From an uncultured Actinomycetes bacterium (GTDB lineage Bacteria; Actinomycetota; Actinomycetes; Mycobacteriales; Mycobacteriaceae), in the NCBI GenBank assembly GCA_903884065.1, contig CAISDL010000128.1, positions 1 to 64,000 on the forward strand: DNA of 64,000 nt. The letters are read 5' to 3'. Both the position numbers and the translations under genes were made by a program. Below are positions 28,328 through 36,891 of this stretch, piece by piece. Positions within the stretch are counted from its first letter, which is position 1, and every line of letters begins with the position of its first letter. The notes beneath the pieces are model-generated. The model saw only the letters and a list, made by a program, of their open reading frames with translations, did not search any database and was not told where the DNA came from.

Positions 28328-30259
28328 CTACCGGGTGGGGTCACCCTTCCAGTGGAAACTATTGACGTACTTGCCCATGTCCTGGGCGAGTTCAAGATTG
28401 GCTCCCGACGGCGGCCCGGGACCGTAGTCCGGGCCGAAGGCGTGATAGGGACCCGTCGCGAACGCCACGAGCGCGACGTCGTTCTTCACCGCCGTCATCA
28501 CCAGAATCCGGACCCGGCTGTAACCGGACGTCGAACCCTGCGGCCAGTCGTCGACGACCTCCCCGTAGCCCGGTTGGTATCCCACCATCGCGTTGGGAAC
28601 CTCGTAGGCGACCTTGGCGTCCGGATAGGTTCGTTTGACCAGCGCCCGCGCAACGTCGCGCGCTGAGCGACCCTTGGCCGGTTCGGAGAACAACTGCAGG
28701 ACGCCGCCGTCGCCGCCGGTATACGTCGCGGTGACACCGGATTTCGTCGTGACGACGTTGTAGGCCGACCCCGGCGCGGGGTAGGACACCGAGAAGGATC
28801 CGTCCGGGGCCTCGAAGCGGGGCAGCGCCATCACCGGGATGCCGGTCGGCGGCTTACCACAGTCCGGCGGACACATATAGTGGGCGATCTTGGGAGTCAG
28901 GACCAGCGCCGCCGCGCCGAGCACCACCGACGCCGCGGTGATCACGACGCCCCAACGACTCAACAGCCATCCGTACCGAGGCCTGCGCAGGCCGGGGGCC
29001 AGATAGCGTCCCGCGGGCATGGCGTATCCGGGGTAGACGTTCTCCGGAATCCCGTCCACCGAGGCCGGACCCACCTCACCCTCCTGATCCAGCGGCTCGG
29101 CACGGAACCGGCCGCGGCGTTCCAGACGGGATTCACGTGAGGACGCCCGGGTCGCCGCTCCGCACGCGGGGCAGAACGCCATGTCCGGCACCACCATTTC
29201 GCAGTGCGGGCACAGCAGCGGTTGGTCCTCGGCGATGGGGTCGTGCGCCTCGTGCAGCAACGCCAGTTGGAGCACGAGGCGCAATGCCAACAACACCACC
29301 AGGGTCGCGGTGAGGTGGATGACGAGCATCGCGAGTTGCGGTAGGCCGACGATGTCGATGACGGCCACACCCGCATGCAAGATCAGTGCCGCCGCGGCGA
29401 GCAGCACGAGTACCAGTCTCACGCGGCCGCCGTGCTCCCGACCCCGCGGTGGACGGAACCATAGCGCGACGCCGACCATCCCACCGGCCGCCGCCGCGGT
29501 GATCGGGACCGTGACGCCGCACAGCACGACCTCGACCACCAAACCCAGGACCGGTCGGGCATGTGCGATCAGACCGGCATGAACCTGCGGGGCCAGCCGA
29601 ACCAGCGTCGCGGCGGCACTGAAGCACAATCCGGCGAGCGCCCCGATCACGAAGCCGTCCAAAGAATCCCGGCTTCCCGGACGCAGCAGCCGGATCATCA
29701 CCGTCGGCAGGATCATCAGCACCATGCCGATAGCCGGGACGAGGAAGCCCTCCCGGAGCAGGTGGTGCAGTGCCAGTCCGATCGACATCGGCACGCCGTA
29801 GGTGCGGGCGACCACCTGGCCGCTGACCAGCACCCAGCCGGCGCCCAGTATCGCCCCCAGCGCGGCGGCGAGGATCAACGACACCCGCGGGACATCGCGG
29901 TCGGCGGCTGATGCGCGCAGGTACAAGCCGAACAGCAGTGGCAGGCCGAGTGCGGAGATGGCGATCCCCAGGGCGGGCAGTCTCAGAACGGCGGCCAGCA
30001 GCAGCCCGGCCGCGGCGATCAACAGCGTTACCCGGAACGGGGTGCGCGACCGGTTGGGCAGCTGCGGGAACAGCGAACTCGCGAGCGCCGGGCGCAACAC
30101 GCTCTCGCCGGGTGCGGCACCGAATGTCTTGGGCCGCAGCCAGACCGAGTTGTCACCGGGCTCGGCCTCCGGATGACAGCCGCAGAGGCCGCAGAAATTT
30201 CCGGCCGGGACCTCCACTTCACACCGCTTGCACTCCACGGTGGGCACCGCTGTCGTCAC
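28328..30259 (-). CDS. Double zinc-ribbon polytopic membrane protein
   Basis: About 643 residues. An N-terminal zinc ribbon (CKRCEVEVPAGNFCGLCG) leads into about ten membrane spans (residues 75-350), then a second ribbon (CPHCEMVVPDMAFCPACG, about 362-380), a linker, another span (about 438-460) and an extracytoplasmic C-terminal domain with CPPDCGKPP. I do not recognise the family by function. Start GTG 30259 overlaps the sedolisin stop (GTGA), so it is made with the protease. It could anchor, present or be processed by that lipoprotein, but that is inference. Confidence 0.78.
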   Translation of the reverse strand: MTTAVPTVECKRCEVEVPAGNFCGLCGCHPEAEPGDNSVWLRPKTFGAAPGESVLRPALASSLFPQLPNRSRTPFRVTLLIAAAGLLLAAVLRLPALGIAISALGLPLLFGLYLRASAADRDVPRVSLILAAALGAILGAGWVLVSGQVVARTYGVPMSIGLALHHLLREGFLVPAIGMVLMILPTVMIRLLRPGSRDSLDGFVIGALAGLCFSAAATLVRLAPQVHAGLIAHARPVLGLVVEVVLCGVTVPITAAAAGGMVGVALWFRPPRGREHGGRVRLVLVLLAAAALILHAGVAVIDIVGLPQLAMLVIHLTATLVVLLALRLVLQLALLHEAHDPIAEDQPLLCPHCEMVVPDMAFCPACGAATRASSRESRLERRGRFRAEPLDQEGEVGPASVDGIPENVYPGYAMPAGRYLAPGLRRPRYGWLLSRWGVVITAASVVLGAAALVLTPKIAHYMCPPDCGKPPTGIPVMALPRFEAPDGSFSVSYPAPGSAYNVVTTKSGVTATYTGGDGGVLQLFSEPAKGRSARDVARALVKRTYPDAKVAYEVPNAMVGYQPGYGEVVDDWPQGSTSGYSRVRILVMTAVKNDVALVAFATGPYHAFGPDYGPGPPSGANLELAQDMGKYVNSFHWKGDPTR

Positions 30260-31851
30260 GGCAGCAACTTCTGCAGGACGAGGATACTCTGGGCCAGGTT
30301 GTTGACATCGGGCGTACCGAGGCCGGTCACCAGGTCGTAGCCCGGCCCCGCGGTGGCAACGGCGTTGCCGCCGAGCACGATGTCGCGGAAGGCGGGTAGC
30401 CGGGACCCCTCAGCGATCTTGTACAGCAGCGGGTTGAGATCCCCCAGGGGCCGACCGCCATGCTCGCCCAGGTACTGGTTCATCACCGCGGCGATACCCG
30501 CCCACAGCGGCGCGGCCTGCGAGGTTCCGCCGCCCACGATCACTTGATCTCCGAACACGATCTTCAGGCCGGTGAAGGGGTCGGCGACGGCCGAGATGTC
30601 GGGCGTCAGCCGCTTCTTGGTTCCTGGATTGAACGCCATCAGACCCTGCCAGGGCGGACGGTCGTAGAGCGAGGACACCCCGCCGGCGGTGCCCTGCGAA
30701 AGGGGGGCGTCGAACCAGGCCTGCTCGGCCAGCCAGCCCCCGCTGGCGTCGGTCGACAAGGTCGTCCCGCCGACGTTGGTCATCTCGGGCATCGATGCCA
30801 CCGCGTCCAGACCGACGTTGTCCGCGTGCGGAGGCGAGGACCATTCGTCGCCGCCCTTGCATTCCAGGCCCGCGAGGTCGCCACTGGCGTCGAATGCGGT
30901 GGTCCCGTTCGCCTGCGCCTTGGCCAGCGCCGCGCGCACCGGAACCAGGTCGGCGGCGGTGATGAGTTTGTCGCAGCCCCACCCGATCGAGAAGCTCCAG
31001 ATGGCACCGGGATACCGCTGATCGGCGTCCTCCATCATCGCCGCGATCTTCTGATAGGCACCCGGCCCCTCCACCGTCGGCCGGGCATTGACCAGCACCG
31101 TCTTGGCGTCGGGGGCGATGGCGTGAATCACCTCGAGATCCATGGTGGCCTCCCCGCGAGGGGCCGACGGCTGGCCCCCGACCACTTCGGGGGTGAAAGC
31201 GGGCAGATTGAACATCGCCGAGTAGGAGTCCAGGTCGGCTTGGTCGAAGCCGTCGAAGGCGAACACCACCACGGTGGATCCCAGGCCGGTGTGGCCCGCC
31301 TCGCGCAACGGCGCGATGTTGTAGGTCCGCAGGACGGCGCTGGGACTCAGGCCCTGATCGGGCACCTCCGTGGGCACCATCGGCGGACGCGATTCGCGAT
31401 GCGGGGTGTAGCTGAGAACGCGGCCGAGTTCGACGACGTCGACCTGCACGGCCTTCGGCACCGCCGGCTGCTGGGGTGCGGCATAGAACAGCTGGCCGCG
31501 TTGCCCGCGGTAGTCGTGTACATCGATGCGGAGAGCCGCCGACACCGCCGCCGCCGATCCCTCGACCACGGCCCAGGCATCGCCCTCGCGCCAGCGCACG
31601 GAAAGGCCATGCTCACCGGACCAGGCGATCAAACGCTCAGGGCGCCGCGCCTCGTGCAGCGCGGCAGTCAACTGAACATGCTCGTCGCCGGCGGGACCGA
31701 GGTCGGTCGAACTGGCGAGGAGGTCCGCATACGGACCGCCGATCTGCGCATCCGATACCGGGGCGCCATGGCAGCCGGCGGCAAAAACAGCGGATGCCAC
31801 ACTGACCGCGGTGATCAACACCGCGGTCAGTGGACGTCCGGAACTCATCAT
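30256..31851 (-). CDS. Sedolisin (S53) serine-carboxyl peptidase, lipoprotein
   Basis: About 531 residues. Signal peptide with lipobox FAAGC (Cys27), so it is probably anchored outside the membrane. The pro-kumamolisin-like prodomain occupies about 35-155 and the catalytic domain follows. Catalytic residues seen: Glu234 and Asp238 in GEATMDLE, the oxyanion Asp in DASGDLAG, and nucleophile Ser in GGGTSQAAPLWAG. The complete set suggests an active peptidase. Start ATG 31851 or the next ATG 31848. It lies between a small lipoprotein (42 bases upstream) and the zinc-ribbon membrane protein (4-base overlap). Confidence 0.9.
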   Translation of the reverse strand: MMSSGRPLTAVLITAVSVASAVFAAGCHGAPVSDAQIGGPYADLLASSTDLGPAGDEHVQLTAALHEARRPERLIAWSGEHGLSVRWREGDAWAVVEGSAAAVSAALRIDVHDYRGQRGQLFYAAPQQPAVPKAVQVDVVELGRVLSYTPHRESRPPMVPTEVPDQGLSPSAVLRTYNIAPLREAGHTGLGSTVVVFAFDGFDQADLDSYSAMFNLPAFTPEVVGGQPSAPRGEATMDLEVIHAIAPDAKTVLVNARPTVEGPGAYQKIAAMMEDADQRYPGAIWSFSIGWGCDKLITAADLVPVRAALAKAQANGTTAFDASGDLAGLECKGGDEWSSPPHADNVGLDAVASMPEMTNVGGTTLSTDASGGWLAEQAWFDAPLSQGTAGGVSSLYDRPPWQGLMAFNPGTKKRLTPDISAVADPFTGLKIVFGDQVIVGGGTSQAAPLWAGIAAVMNQYLGEHGGRPLGDLNPLLYKIAEGSRLPAFRDIVLGGNAVATAGPGYDLVTGLGTPDVNNLAQSILVLQKLLP

Positions 31852-31893
31852 CGGCGGGACCTTCTCATCTACTCCGCCGAGTCAACGGGTCGA

Positions 31894-32145
31894 TCAGCCG
31901 CCGGTGACGACGTTGCCCGGCAGGGCGGTCGGCGCCGGGCGCGCCTTGACGGTCGGCGAGAACGAGTTGGCTCCGCCGCCGACGGCCTTCTCAGTGGGAG
32001 ACGGCGCGTTGGAACTCTGCGACGGTGCGGTGGTCTCGGCCGGCTTGTCCTTGGTGGCGGTGCTACAAGCGGTCAGCGAACCCATCCCGGCAATGGCGAG
32101 TGCGCCAGCCGCGAGAGCGAGCTTCCGAGTCAATGTTGACGACAT
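31894..32145 (-). CDS. Small Ser/Thr/Pro-rich lipoprotein
   Basis: 83 residues. Lys/Arg-starting signal peptide (TRKLALAAGALAIAGMGSL) with lipobox LTAC (Cys27), followed by a disordered tail rich in Thr, Pro, Ser and Ala. A GAGGGA site lies just upstream of ATG 32145. It is the first gene before the sedolisin and sits downstream of a promoter-like TATAAT with an operator-like repeat. No known domain; possibly a lipoprotein cofactor or substrate of the protease. Confidence 0.78.
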   Translation of the reverse strand: MSSTLTRKLALAAGALAIAGMGSLTACSTATKDKPAETTAPSQSSNAPSPTEKAVGGGANSFSPTVKARPAPTALPGNVVTGG

Positions 32146-32165
32146 AATGTGTCCCTCTGTTCATT

Positions 32166-32194
32166 AGCCCAAGTGGGCTTACTACTCAATTATA
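32166..32194 (-). promoter_or_regulatory. Promoter -10 with 14-bp operator-like palindrome
   Basis: On the minus strand a perfect TATAAT lies at 32194-32189. About 10 bases further on is AGCCCA-AG-TGGGCT read on the plus strand (32166-32179), a perfect 6-bp inverted repeat around the expected transcription start. The -35 is weak. It would drive the lipoprotein-sedolisin-zinc-ribbon operon and could be repressed by a factor bound at the palindrome. Confidence 0.5.
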
Positions 32195-32240
32195 CGTCGG
32201 CGGAACTTGCGCGGTCACGCCTCGGGCGGGCGTCGTCCCG

Positions 32241-32618
32241 CTACGTACGCAGTACGACCGCGAGCAGCGCGAGAACACCCAATGCGGCGATGACGGCGGC
32301 CATGATGCCGGCAATCGAGAGGGGCATGGACCCGTACTCGGCCCGGAGGGCGCGCAGGCCCTGCTGATGCTGGATCCAGGCCAGCAGCAGCACGACGATC
32401 GCGATGACGATCATGACGATGCCCACCACGCCCGGCCTGAGCACTGCCTTGCCGACACCGGGCTGTCGCTCCAGGTAGGCGAAGAGCTGGTAGATGGTGA
32501 AGCCGAAGGCGATCAGCGAGGTGCTGGTACGGACCCACGCCATCAGCGTGCGCTCGTAGGCCAGTCTGGTCCGGTCAGCCGCCAGCCGGGTGTTGTGATC
32601 CAGCTCGCGATCAGCCAT
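32241..32618 (-). CDS. DUF202 (YidH-like) membrane protein
   Basis: 125 residues with three membrane spans. The DUF202 signature DRTRLAYERTLMAWVRTSTS is complete near residue 15, followed by SLIAFGFTIYQLF. ATG 32618 has an AAGGA site. The function of the family is not established. It is co-directional with the lipoprotein-sedolisin operon, 95 bases upstream of it, but the promoter in the gap suggests separate control. Confidence 0.88.
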   Translation of the reverse strand: MADRELDHNTRLAADRTRLAYERTLMAWVRTSTSLIAFGFTIYQLFAYLERQPGVGKAVLRPGVVGIVMIVIAIVVLLLAWIQHQQGLRALRAEYGSMPLSIAGIMAAVIAALGVLALLAVVLRT

Positions 32619-32712
32619 CCGGCGTCCTTACCCTCGGTGCCTGGGACGATACGCCGGCCTCCGCTCGGCGCGGCGGCGCCGCGGCGTCCGATCCCGCTGC
32701 TAAGAACACATC

Positions 32713-32937
32713 ATGGTTGAAACCGGCGTCGTCAACGGGTGCCGCGAGTGTCTGGCCGGGCGGCAGCACTGTCACGGAACGCTGATTCATCACGGGGGAC
32801 GGCACGGGGGACGGCAGCCGCAATGCACCGATCCGGACTGCACCCACCCGGAGGTGCTGCTGCATTCGCTGTCGGTCGACTGTGCCGCCACCGGATGTGA
32901 CTGCGACGAAGATCGCGGCCACCACGTCGCTGTATAA
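32713..32937 (+). CDS. Small Cys/His-rich protein
   Basis: 74 residues with many Cys and His in ordered motifs: CRECLAGRQHCHGTLIHH, CTDPDC, and VDCAATGCDCDED. This spacing suggests metal binding, probably zinc. Composition is far from that of random high-GC frames and the ends fit neatly between the DUF202 and phosphoglycerate mutase genes (5 bases from the latter). No ribosome site is obvious. I do not recognise a named family; the protein may be conserved in mycobacteria. Confidence 0.6.
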   Translation: MVETGVVNGCRECLAGRQHCHGTLIHHGGRHGGRQPQCTDPDCTHPEVLLHSLSVDCAATGCDCDEDRGHHVAV

Positions 32938-32942
32938 AGCCA

Positions 32943-33629
32943 CTACCCCATCGGATCGGCGGCCTGCAAAGCCTCTTCGACGGGATGAACGTCGGGCTCG
33001 GGGTAGAACGGCGGAGCCTGGGCGCCCCAATGCACACAACTCCAGCGACCTTCGGTGACGGGTGCCAGCACCACCGCTTCGGTGTTGGCCAAGTGGTGCT
33101 CGAGAACGAAACTGTTGTCGACGCCGGCCAGCGCGGCAGCGGCCAGTCGGATCGCGGCGCCATGACTGACGACCACGATGTCTGACGTCCAGTCGTGGTC
33201 GTCGAGGTAGCGAAGCCGCAGTTCGGTCAGCACCGGCAGGTACCGGTCGAGCACGTCGGTTCCGCTCTCGCCGCCGGGCATCGCCACCGCCAGGTCACCC
33301 TCGTGCCAGCGCTGATAGATCGCGTTGAACTCCGCGATCGCGTCGTCGTCGTTGCGGTTCTCCAAGTCACCGGCCTGCACCTCGTGAATGCCGTCGACCG
33401 TCTTCGGCGTGACTCCCGATTCCGCGCCGATCGCCGCCGCCGTCTGCGCCGCGCGGCGCGCGACCGAGTGCAGCAGCAGACCGGGTGGGCGGTGCTGCGC
33501 CCGGGCGAACGCCTGGGCCTGAGTTATCCCGAGTTCGGTGAGATCGGCACCGGGCGGGCGGGTGTCGAGTCGCCGCTCCACGTTGCCGTGGGACTGCCCG
33601 TGTCTGACCAGGATCAGCCGTCCGCTCAC
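32943..33629 (-). CDS. Histidine phosphatase (phosphoglycerate mutase) family protein
   Basis: About 228 residues. The phospho-His signature LILVRHGQSHGN has His10; VSHGAAIRLAA contains the second catalytic His; the Glu region is EVQAGDLENRND. Likely a phosphatase rather than a true mutase. GTG 33629 overlaps the pheA stop (GTGA), the same pair as Rv3838c-Rv3837c in M. tuberculosis. It may act on a metabolite of the shared pathway, but that is inference. Confidence 0.88.
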   Translation of the reverse strand: MSGRLILVRHGQSHGNVERRLDTRPPGADLTELGITQAQAFARAQHRPPGLLLHSVARRAAQTAAAIGAESGVTPKTVDGIHEVQAGDLENRNDDDAIAEFNAIYQRWHEGDLAVAMPGGESGTDVLDRYLPVLTELRLRYLDDHDWTSDIVVVSHGAAIRLAAAALAGVDNSFVLEHHLANTEAVVLAPVTEGRWSCVHWGAQAPPFYPEPDVHPVEEALQAADPMG

Positions 33630-34543
33630 TCCGCACCCCGGCGCAGCCCGGCCAGCCACTGCTCGGCCCCGTCGAGTTGCGGCGGTACCGACCCGGTCAC
33701 CGCACCGGTCGGCCACGACCCGAGGTAGCGAACGTCGGCGCAGCGGCGGTGCAACGCCTTGAGCGCCTCTGCCACCGCGCTGTCATCGATGTGGCCCACG
33801 CAGTCCAGAAAGAAGACGTACGTGCCGAGTTCTGTTCTGGTGGGACGGGATTCGATTCGGGTGAGATCGATATCGCGGATGCCGAATTCGCTCATCGCCG
33901 ACACCAGTGCGCCCGGCGCGTTGGCGATTCGCAGCACCACCGAGGTGCGGTCAGCCCCGGTCCGGGGCGGCGGCGGCCCGGGCCGGCCCACGAGGACGAA
34001 TCGGGTGCGGGCATTCGGCTCGTCGACGACACCGTCGGCCAGCGAGACCAGGCCGTACCGCCGGGCGGCCAGGACAGTGCTGACCCCGGCGTCGGCCCGG
34101 CCCTCGGCGACGTCGGCGGCCGCGGCGGCGTTGGAGGAGGCCGGGACGACGTCGGCGTCGGGCAGATTCCCGGACAACCAACGCCGCACCTGGGCGGCGG
34201 CGACCGGGAACGCCGCCACGGTATGTACCTGGGGTGGCTCGACTCCGGGCCTGGTGACGATGCTGAACGCGACGTCGAGGGTCAGTTCGGCGAAGATCTG
34301 CAGCGCCGTCCCGCCGGCCAGACTGTCCAACGTGGGCAGCACAGTGCCCTCGATCGAGTTCTCGATCGGCACACAGGCGAAATCGGCGGCGCCGACGCGA
34401 ACGGCCTCGAGAGCGGCCGGGGTGCTCTCCGTCGGCAGTGGCTCCACCACGTCCCCGCCGGGCACCATGGCCGCTTCGGCCATCCTCAGCAACGCCGCCT
34501 CGCTGAAGGTGCCCTCGGGTCCGAGGTAGGCGATGCGGGCCAC
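33626..34543 (-). CDS. pheA: Prephenate dehydratase
   Basis: Cytosolic enzyme converting prephenate to phenylpyruvate in phenylalanine synthesis. About 305 residues. The N-terminal RIAYLGPEGTFSEAA, PIENSIEGTV, and TRFVLVGRP fit the catalytic PDT domain; the C-terminal ACT domain (about 205-280) has NAPGALVSAMSEFGIRDIDL and the ESRP allosteric Phe-binding motif. Start GTG 34543 follows no other plausible start. Stop overlaps the downstream phosphatase gene. No fused chorismate mutase domain, as expected for mycobacteria. Confidence 0.94.
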   Translation of the reverse strand: MARIAYLGPEGTFSEAALLRMAEAAMVPGGDVVEPLPTESTPAALEAVRVGAADFACVPIENSIEGTVLPTLDSLAGGTALQIFAELTLDVAFSIVTRPGVEPPQVHTVAAFPVAAAQVRRWLSGNLPDADVVPASSNAAAAADVAEGRADAGVSTVLAARRYGLVSLADGVVDEPNARTRFVLVGRPGPPPPRTGADRTSVVLRIANAPGALVSAMSEFGIRDIDLTRIESRPTRTELGTYVFFLDCVGHIDDSAVAEALKALHRRCADVRYLGSWPTGAVTGSVPPQLDGAEQWLAGLRRGAE

Positions 34544-34600
34544 TCCCCAACACTATCTCCGGCGGCCGGGCCGCCTCGGCAAAGCCGCTACCGTGGCGGG

Positions 34601-35377
34601 GTGAGCGCCAGCCACGGCGAGGCCCCAGAACCCGAGGCCCCAGAACCCCGGGCGATGCGCATCGAGGTCGGGGTCATGCTGGCGATGACCTTCGGCGTCT
34701 CGGCCGTCGTCGCGGTTCTCCGGTTGGGCGATGCGCTGCTCTCCGGGCTGGGCAGCTACCGGGTCCGGATGAACCGCGACCAGTCCCGTTACGACCTGAT
34801 CAACCTGGGTCTCAACCTGGTGTCGGTCTCTCAGCTGGTGGCCTGGGGCGCCCTGGCCCTCTATCTGTTGTGGCGCACCGGAATCGGCCCGGCGGGGATC
34901 GGCCTGGGACGGCTGCGGTGGCGTTCGGACGTGCCGGGCGGGGTGGCACTGGCGGCGCTCATCGGCGTCCCGGGCCTGCTGCTCTATCTGGCGGCCCGCC
35001 ACCTCGGACTCAATGCCGAGGTGGAACCGTCGGCGCTACACAATTCGTGGTGGCGAATCCCGGTTCTGATCCTGGCCGCCTTCGCCAACGGCTTCGCCGA
35101 GGAGACGGTGGTGGTGGGTTACCTGATCACCCGGTTGCGGCAACTGGGGCTGAGCCAGACCCGGGCGGTGTGGATATCAAGCGCGCTGCGCGGGACCTAC
35201 CACCTCTACCAGGGCATCGGCGCCGGCCTGGGCAACGTGGCGATGGGCCTGGTGTTCGGGTACGCGTGGTGCCGGACCGGACGGCTGTGGCCGCTGGTGA
35301 TCGCCCACGGGATCATCGACGCGGTGGCGTTCGTGGGTTACGTCCTCCTGTCCGGCCACCTGGCTTGGCTGCGGTGA
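34601..35377 (+). CDS. CPBP/CAAX-type intramembrane protease homologue
   Basis: About 258 residues with about eight membrane spans. The CPBP motif is present as FAEETVVVGYL, followed by RGTYHLYQGIG and VIAHGIIDAVAF, giving the Glu pair and His residues. The usual EExxxR arginine is Val here, so catalysis is uncertain. GTG 34601 begins a short Glu/Pro-rich cytoplasmic tail. It is divergent from pheA. M. tuberculosis has a same-length protein, Rv3839, at the matching place (recalled). Confidence 0.8.
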   Translation: MSASHGEAPEPEAPEPRAMRIEVGVMLAMTFGVSAVVAVLRLGDALLSGLGSYRVRMNRDQSRYDLINLGLNLVSVSQLVAWGALALYLLWRTGIGPAGIGLGRLRWRSDVPGGVALAALIGVPGLLLYLAARHLGLNAEVEPSALHNSWWRIPVLILAAFANGFAEETVVVGYLITRLRQLGLSQTRAVWISSALRGTYHLYQGIGAGLGNVAMGLVFGYAWCRTGRLWPLVIAHGIIDAVAFVGYVLLSGHLAWLR

Positions 35378-35407
35378 AATCGCGCTGCCGGCACGTAAAT
35401 TGACCTG

Positions 35408-36883
35408 GTGAACTCCGACCGGCCGCCGGCGGATCCGCCGACTGAGCGGATACCGCGGATCGGGCCGCCGGTACCCCGCCCTCCGGTGGAGCGCGGTGAA
35501 CCCTCACAGGTCATCCGTCGCGAACCCGGTTACCGCACTCGGACGCCGCAGGGTCCGGTCCGGACCCCGCCGCCCATGCCGCCCCGGATTCCACCGCCAC
35601 CCAGGCAACCGCCGCCACCGCCACCCAGGCAGCCGCCGCCACCGCCACCCAGGCAGCAGCCCCCGCCACCGCCATGGTCTGCCCCACCGGCACGCCCCTA
35701 CCGGCCGGCACCCGCGCCGCCGTATCGGCAACCCGCGTCGCCGCCACCGGAACCGGCCCCGCGGGTTCGGGCCGGGCAACCCGCGCCGCCGCCGCCACGC
35801 CGTCCGCGGCCGCACCGGAATCCCGCCGGGCCGACCCGGCGCGAGGCCCCGGCGCCGACCCGGGTTGAGAGGCGCTCCGCTGATCGGAAACCGTTGCGGC
35901 AGAAACGGACACGCGCAAAGATCAACTGGCGGCGCAGGATCTCCGGGATCGCGTCACTGATCCTCGTCATCATCGTGGTGACCACGCTGGGCACGGCGGC
36001 CTGGGTCGAGACGTCGCTGCGCCGCATCGTCGTCTTCAGCGATTACGACGGCCGGCCGGGTGCCGGCGCGGGCACCAATTGGCTGCTGGTGGGATCCGAC
36101 AGCCGCGGGGACCTCAGCCCGGAACAACAGGCGGCGCTGTCCACCGGCGGCGACGTGGGCAGCGGGCGCACCGACACCATCCTGCTGGTGCACATACCGG
36201 GACTGCTGTCCGGCGGACACGCCACCATGGTCTCGATTCCCCGCGATTCCTACGTCGACATCCCGGGCCACGGCATGGACAAGATCAACGCGGCCTTCGC
36301 CGTCGGCGGCCCGTCCCTGTTGGCGCAGACCGTCGAGCAGGACACCGGCCTGCGTCTCGACCACTACGCCGAGGTGGGGTTCGCCGGTTTCGGTGACGTG
36401 GTCGACGCCCTCGGCGGGGTGCAGGTATGTCCGACGGATCCGATCGACGACCCACTGGCCGGGATCACCCTGCCGGCCGGGTGCCAGAATCTCGGCGGGG
36501 CCGACGCGCTGGGCTACGTGCGGACCCGCGCCACACCTCGTTCGGACCTGGACCGGATGATCCGGCAGCGCGAATTCATGTCGGCGATGCTGGAGCGCGC
36601 CGGCGATCCGTGGGTCTGGCTGAACCCGTGGCGCTGGTACGCGGTCCCACACGCGGCCCTTTCGGCGCTGACCGTCAACACCGACGTGCACATCTGGAGC
36701 CTCGCGGCGCTGGCCTGGGCGCTGCGCGGGGCCGACACCACGATCACCGTGCCCGTCGGCGAGTTCACCGTCAACGAGGCAGGCGACGTCGTGGTCTGGG
36801 ACCCCGATGCCGCCGGCGCGTTGTTCGAGGCATTGCGCACCGACTCGGCGATCCCCCCGGAGGTTCTCGACCGGCAGCCGTGA
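35408..36883 (+). CDS. LytR-CpsA-Psr (LCP) cell-wall ligase
   Basis: About 491 residues. A long Pro/Arg-rich cytoplasmic N-terminus with repeats (about 50-170), one membrane span (about 178-200, SLILVIIVVTTLGTAAW), then the LCP domain: NWLLVGSDSRGD, RTDTILLVHI, MVSIPRDSYVDIPG, KINAAFAVGG and YVRTRATPRSDLDRM. These Arg/Asp residues bind the polyprenyl pyrophosphate donor. It probably attaches arabinogalactan to peptidoglycan. GTG 35408. M. tuberculosis has a truncated LCP relative, Rv3840, here (recalled), so this may be the full-length form. Confidence 0.9.
   Translation: MNSDRPPADPPTERIPRIGPPVPRPPVERGEPSQVIRREPGYRTRTPQGPVRTPPPMPPRIPPPPRQPPPPPPRQPPPPPPRQQPPPPPWSAPPARPYRPAPAPPYRQPASPPPEPAPRVRAGQPAPPPPRRPRPHRNPAGPTRREAPAPTRVERRSADRKPLRQKRTRAKINWRRRISGIASLILVIIVVTTLGTAAWVETSLRRIVVFSDYDGRPGAGAGTNWLLVGSDSRGDLSPEQQAALSTGGDVGSGRTDTILLVHIPGLLSGGHATMVSIPRDSYVDIPGHGMDKINAAFAVGGPSLLAQTVEQDTGLRLDHYAEVGFAGFGDVVDALGGVQVCPTDPIDDPLAGITLPAGCQNLGGADALGYVRTRATPRSDLDRMIRQREFMSAMLERAGDPWVWLNPWRWYAVPHAALSALTVNTDVHIWSLAALAWALRGADTTITVPVGEFTVNEAGDVVVWDPDAAGALFEALRTDSAIPPEVLDRQP
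35594..35665 (+). repeat. 24-bp tandem repeat encoding PPPRQPPP
   Basis: Three near-identical 24-base units starting at 35594, 35618 and 35642, each encoding PPPRQPPP-like residues inside the cytoplasmic tail of the LCP gene. The number of units could vary between strains. Confidence 0.75.
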
Positions 36884-36891
36884 GGCGGCGC

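Noticed and set aside
32611-33039. Minus-strand frame opposite the Cys/His-rich mini-protein
   Set aside because: Arg/Ser-rich with no motif and overlapping the phosphatase gene; the plus-strand frame has ordered Cys/His motifs.
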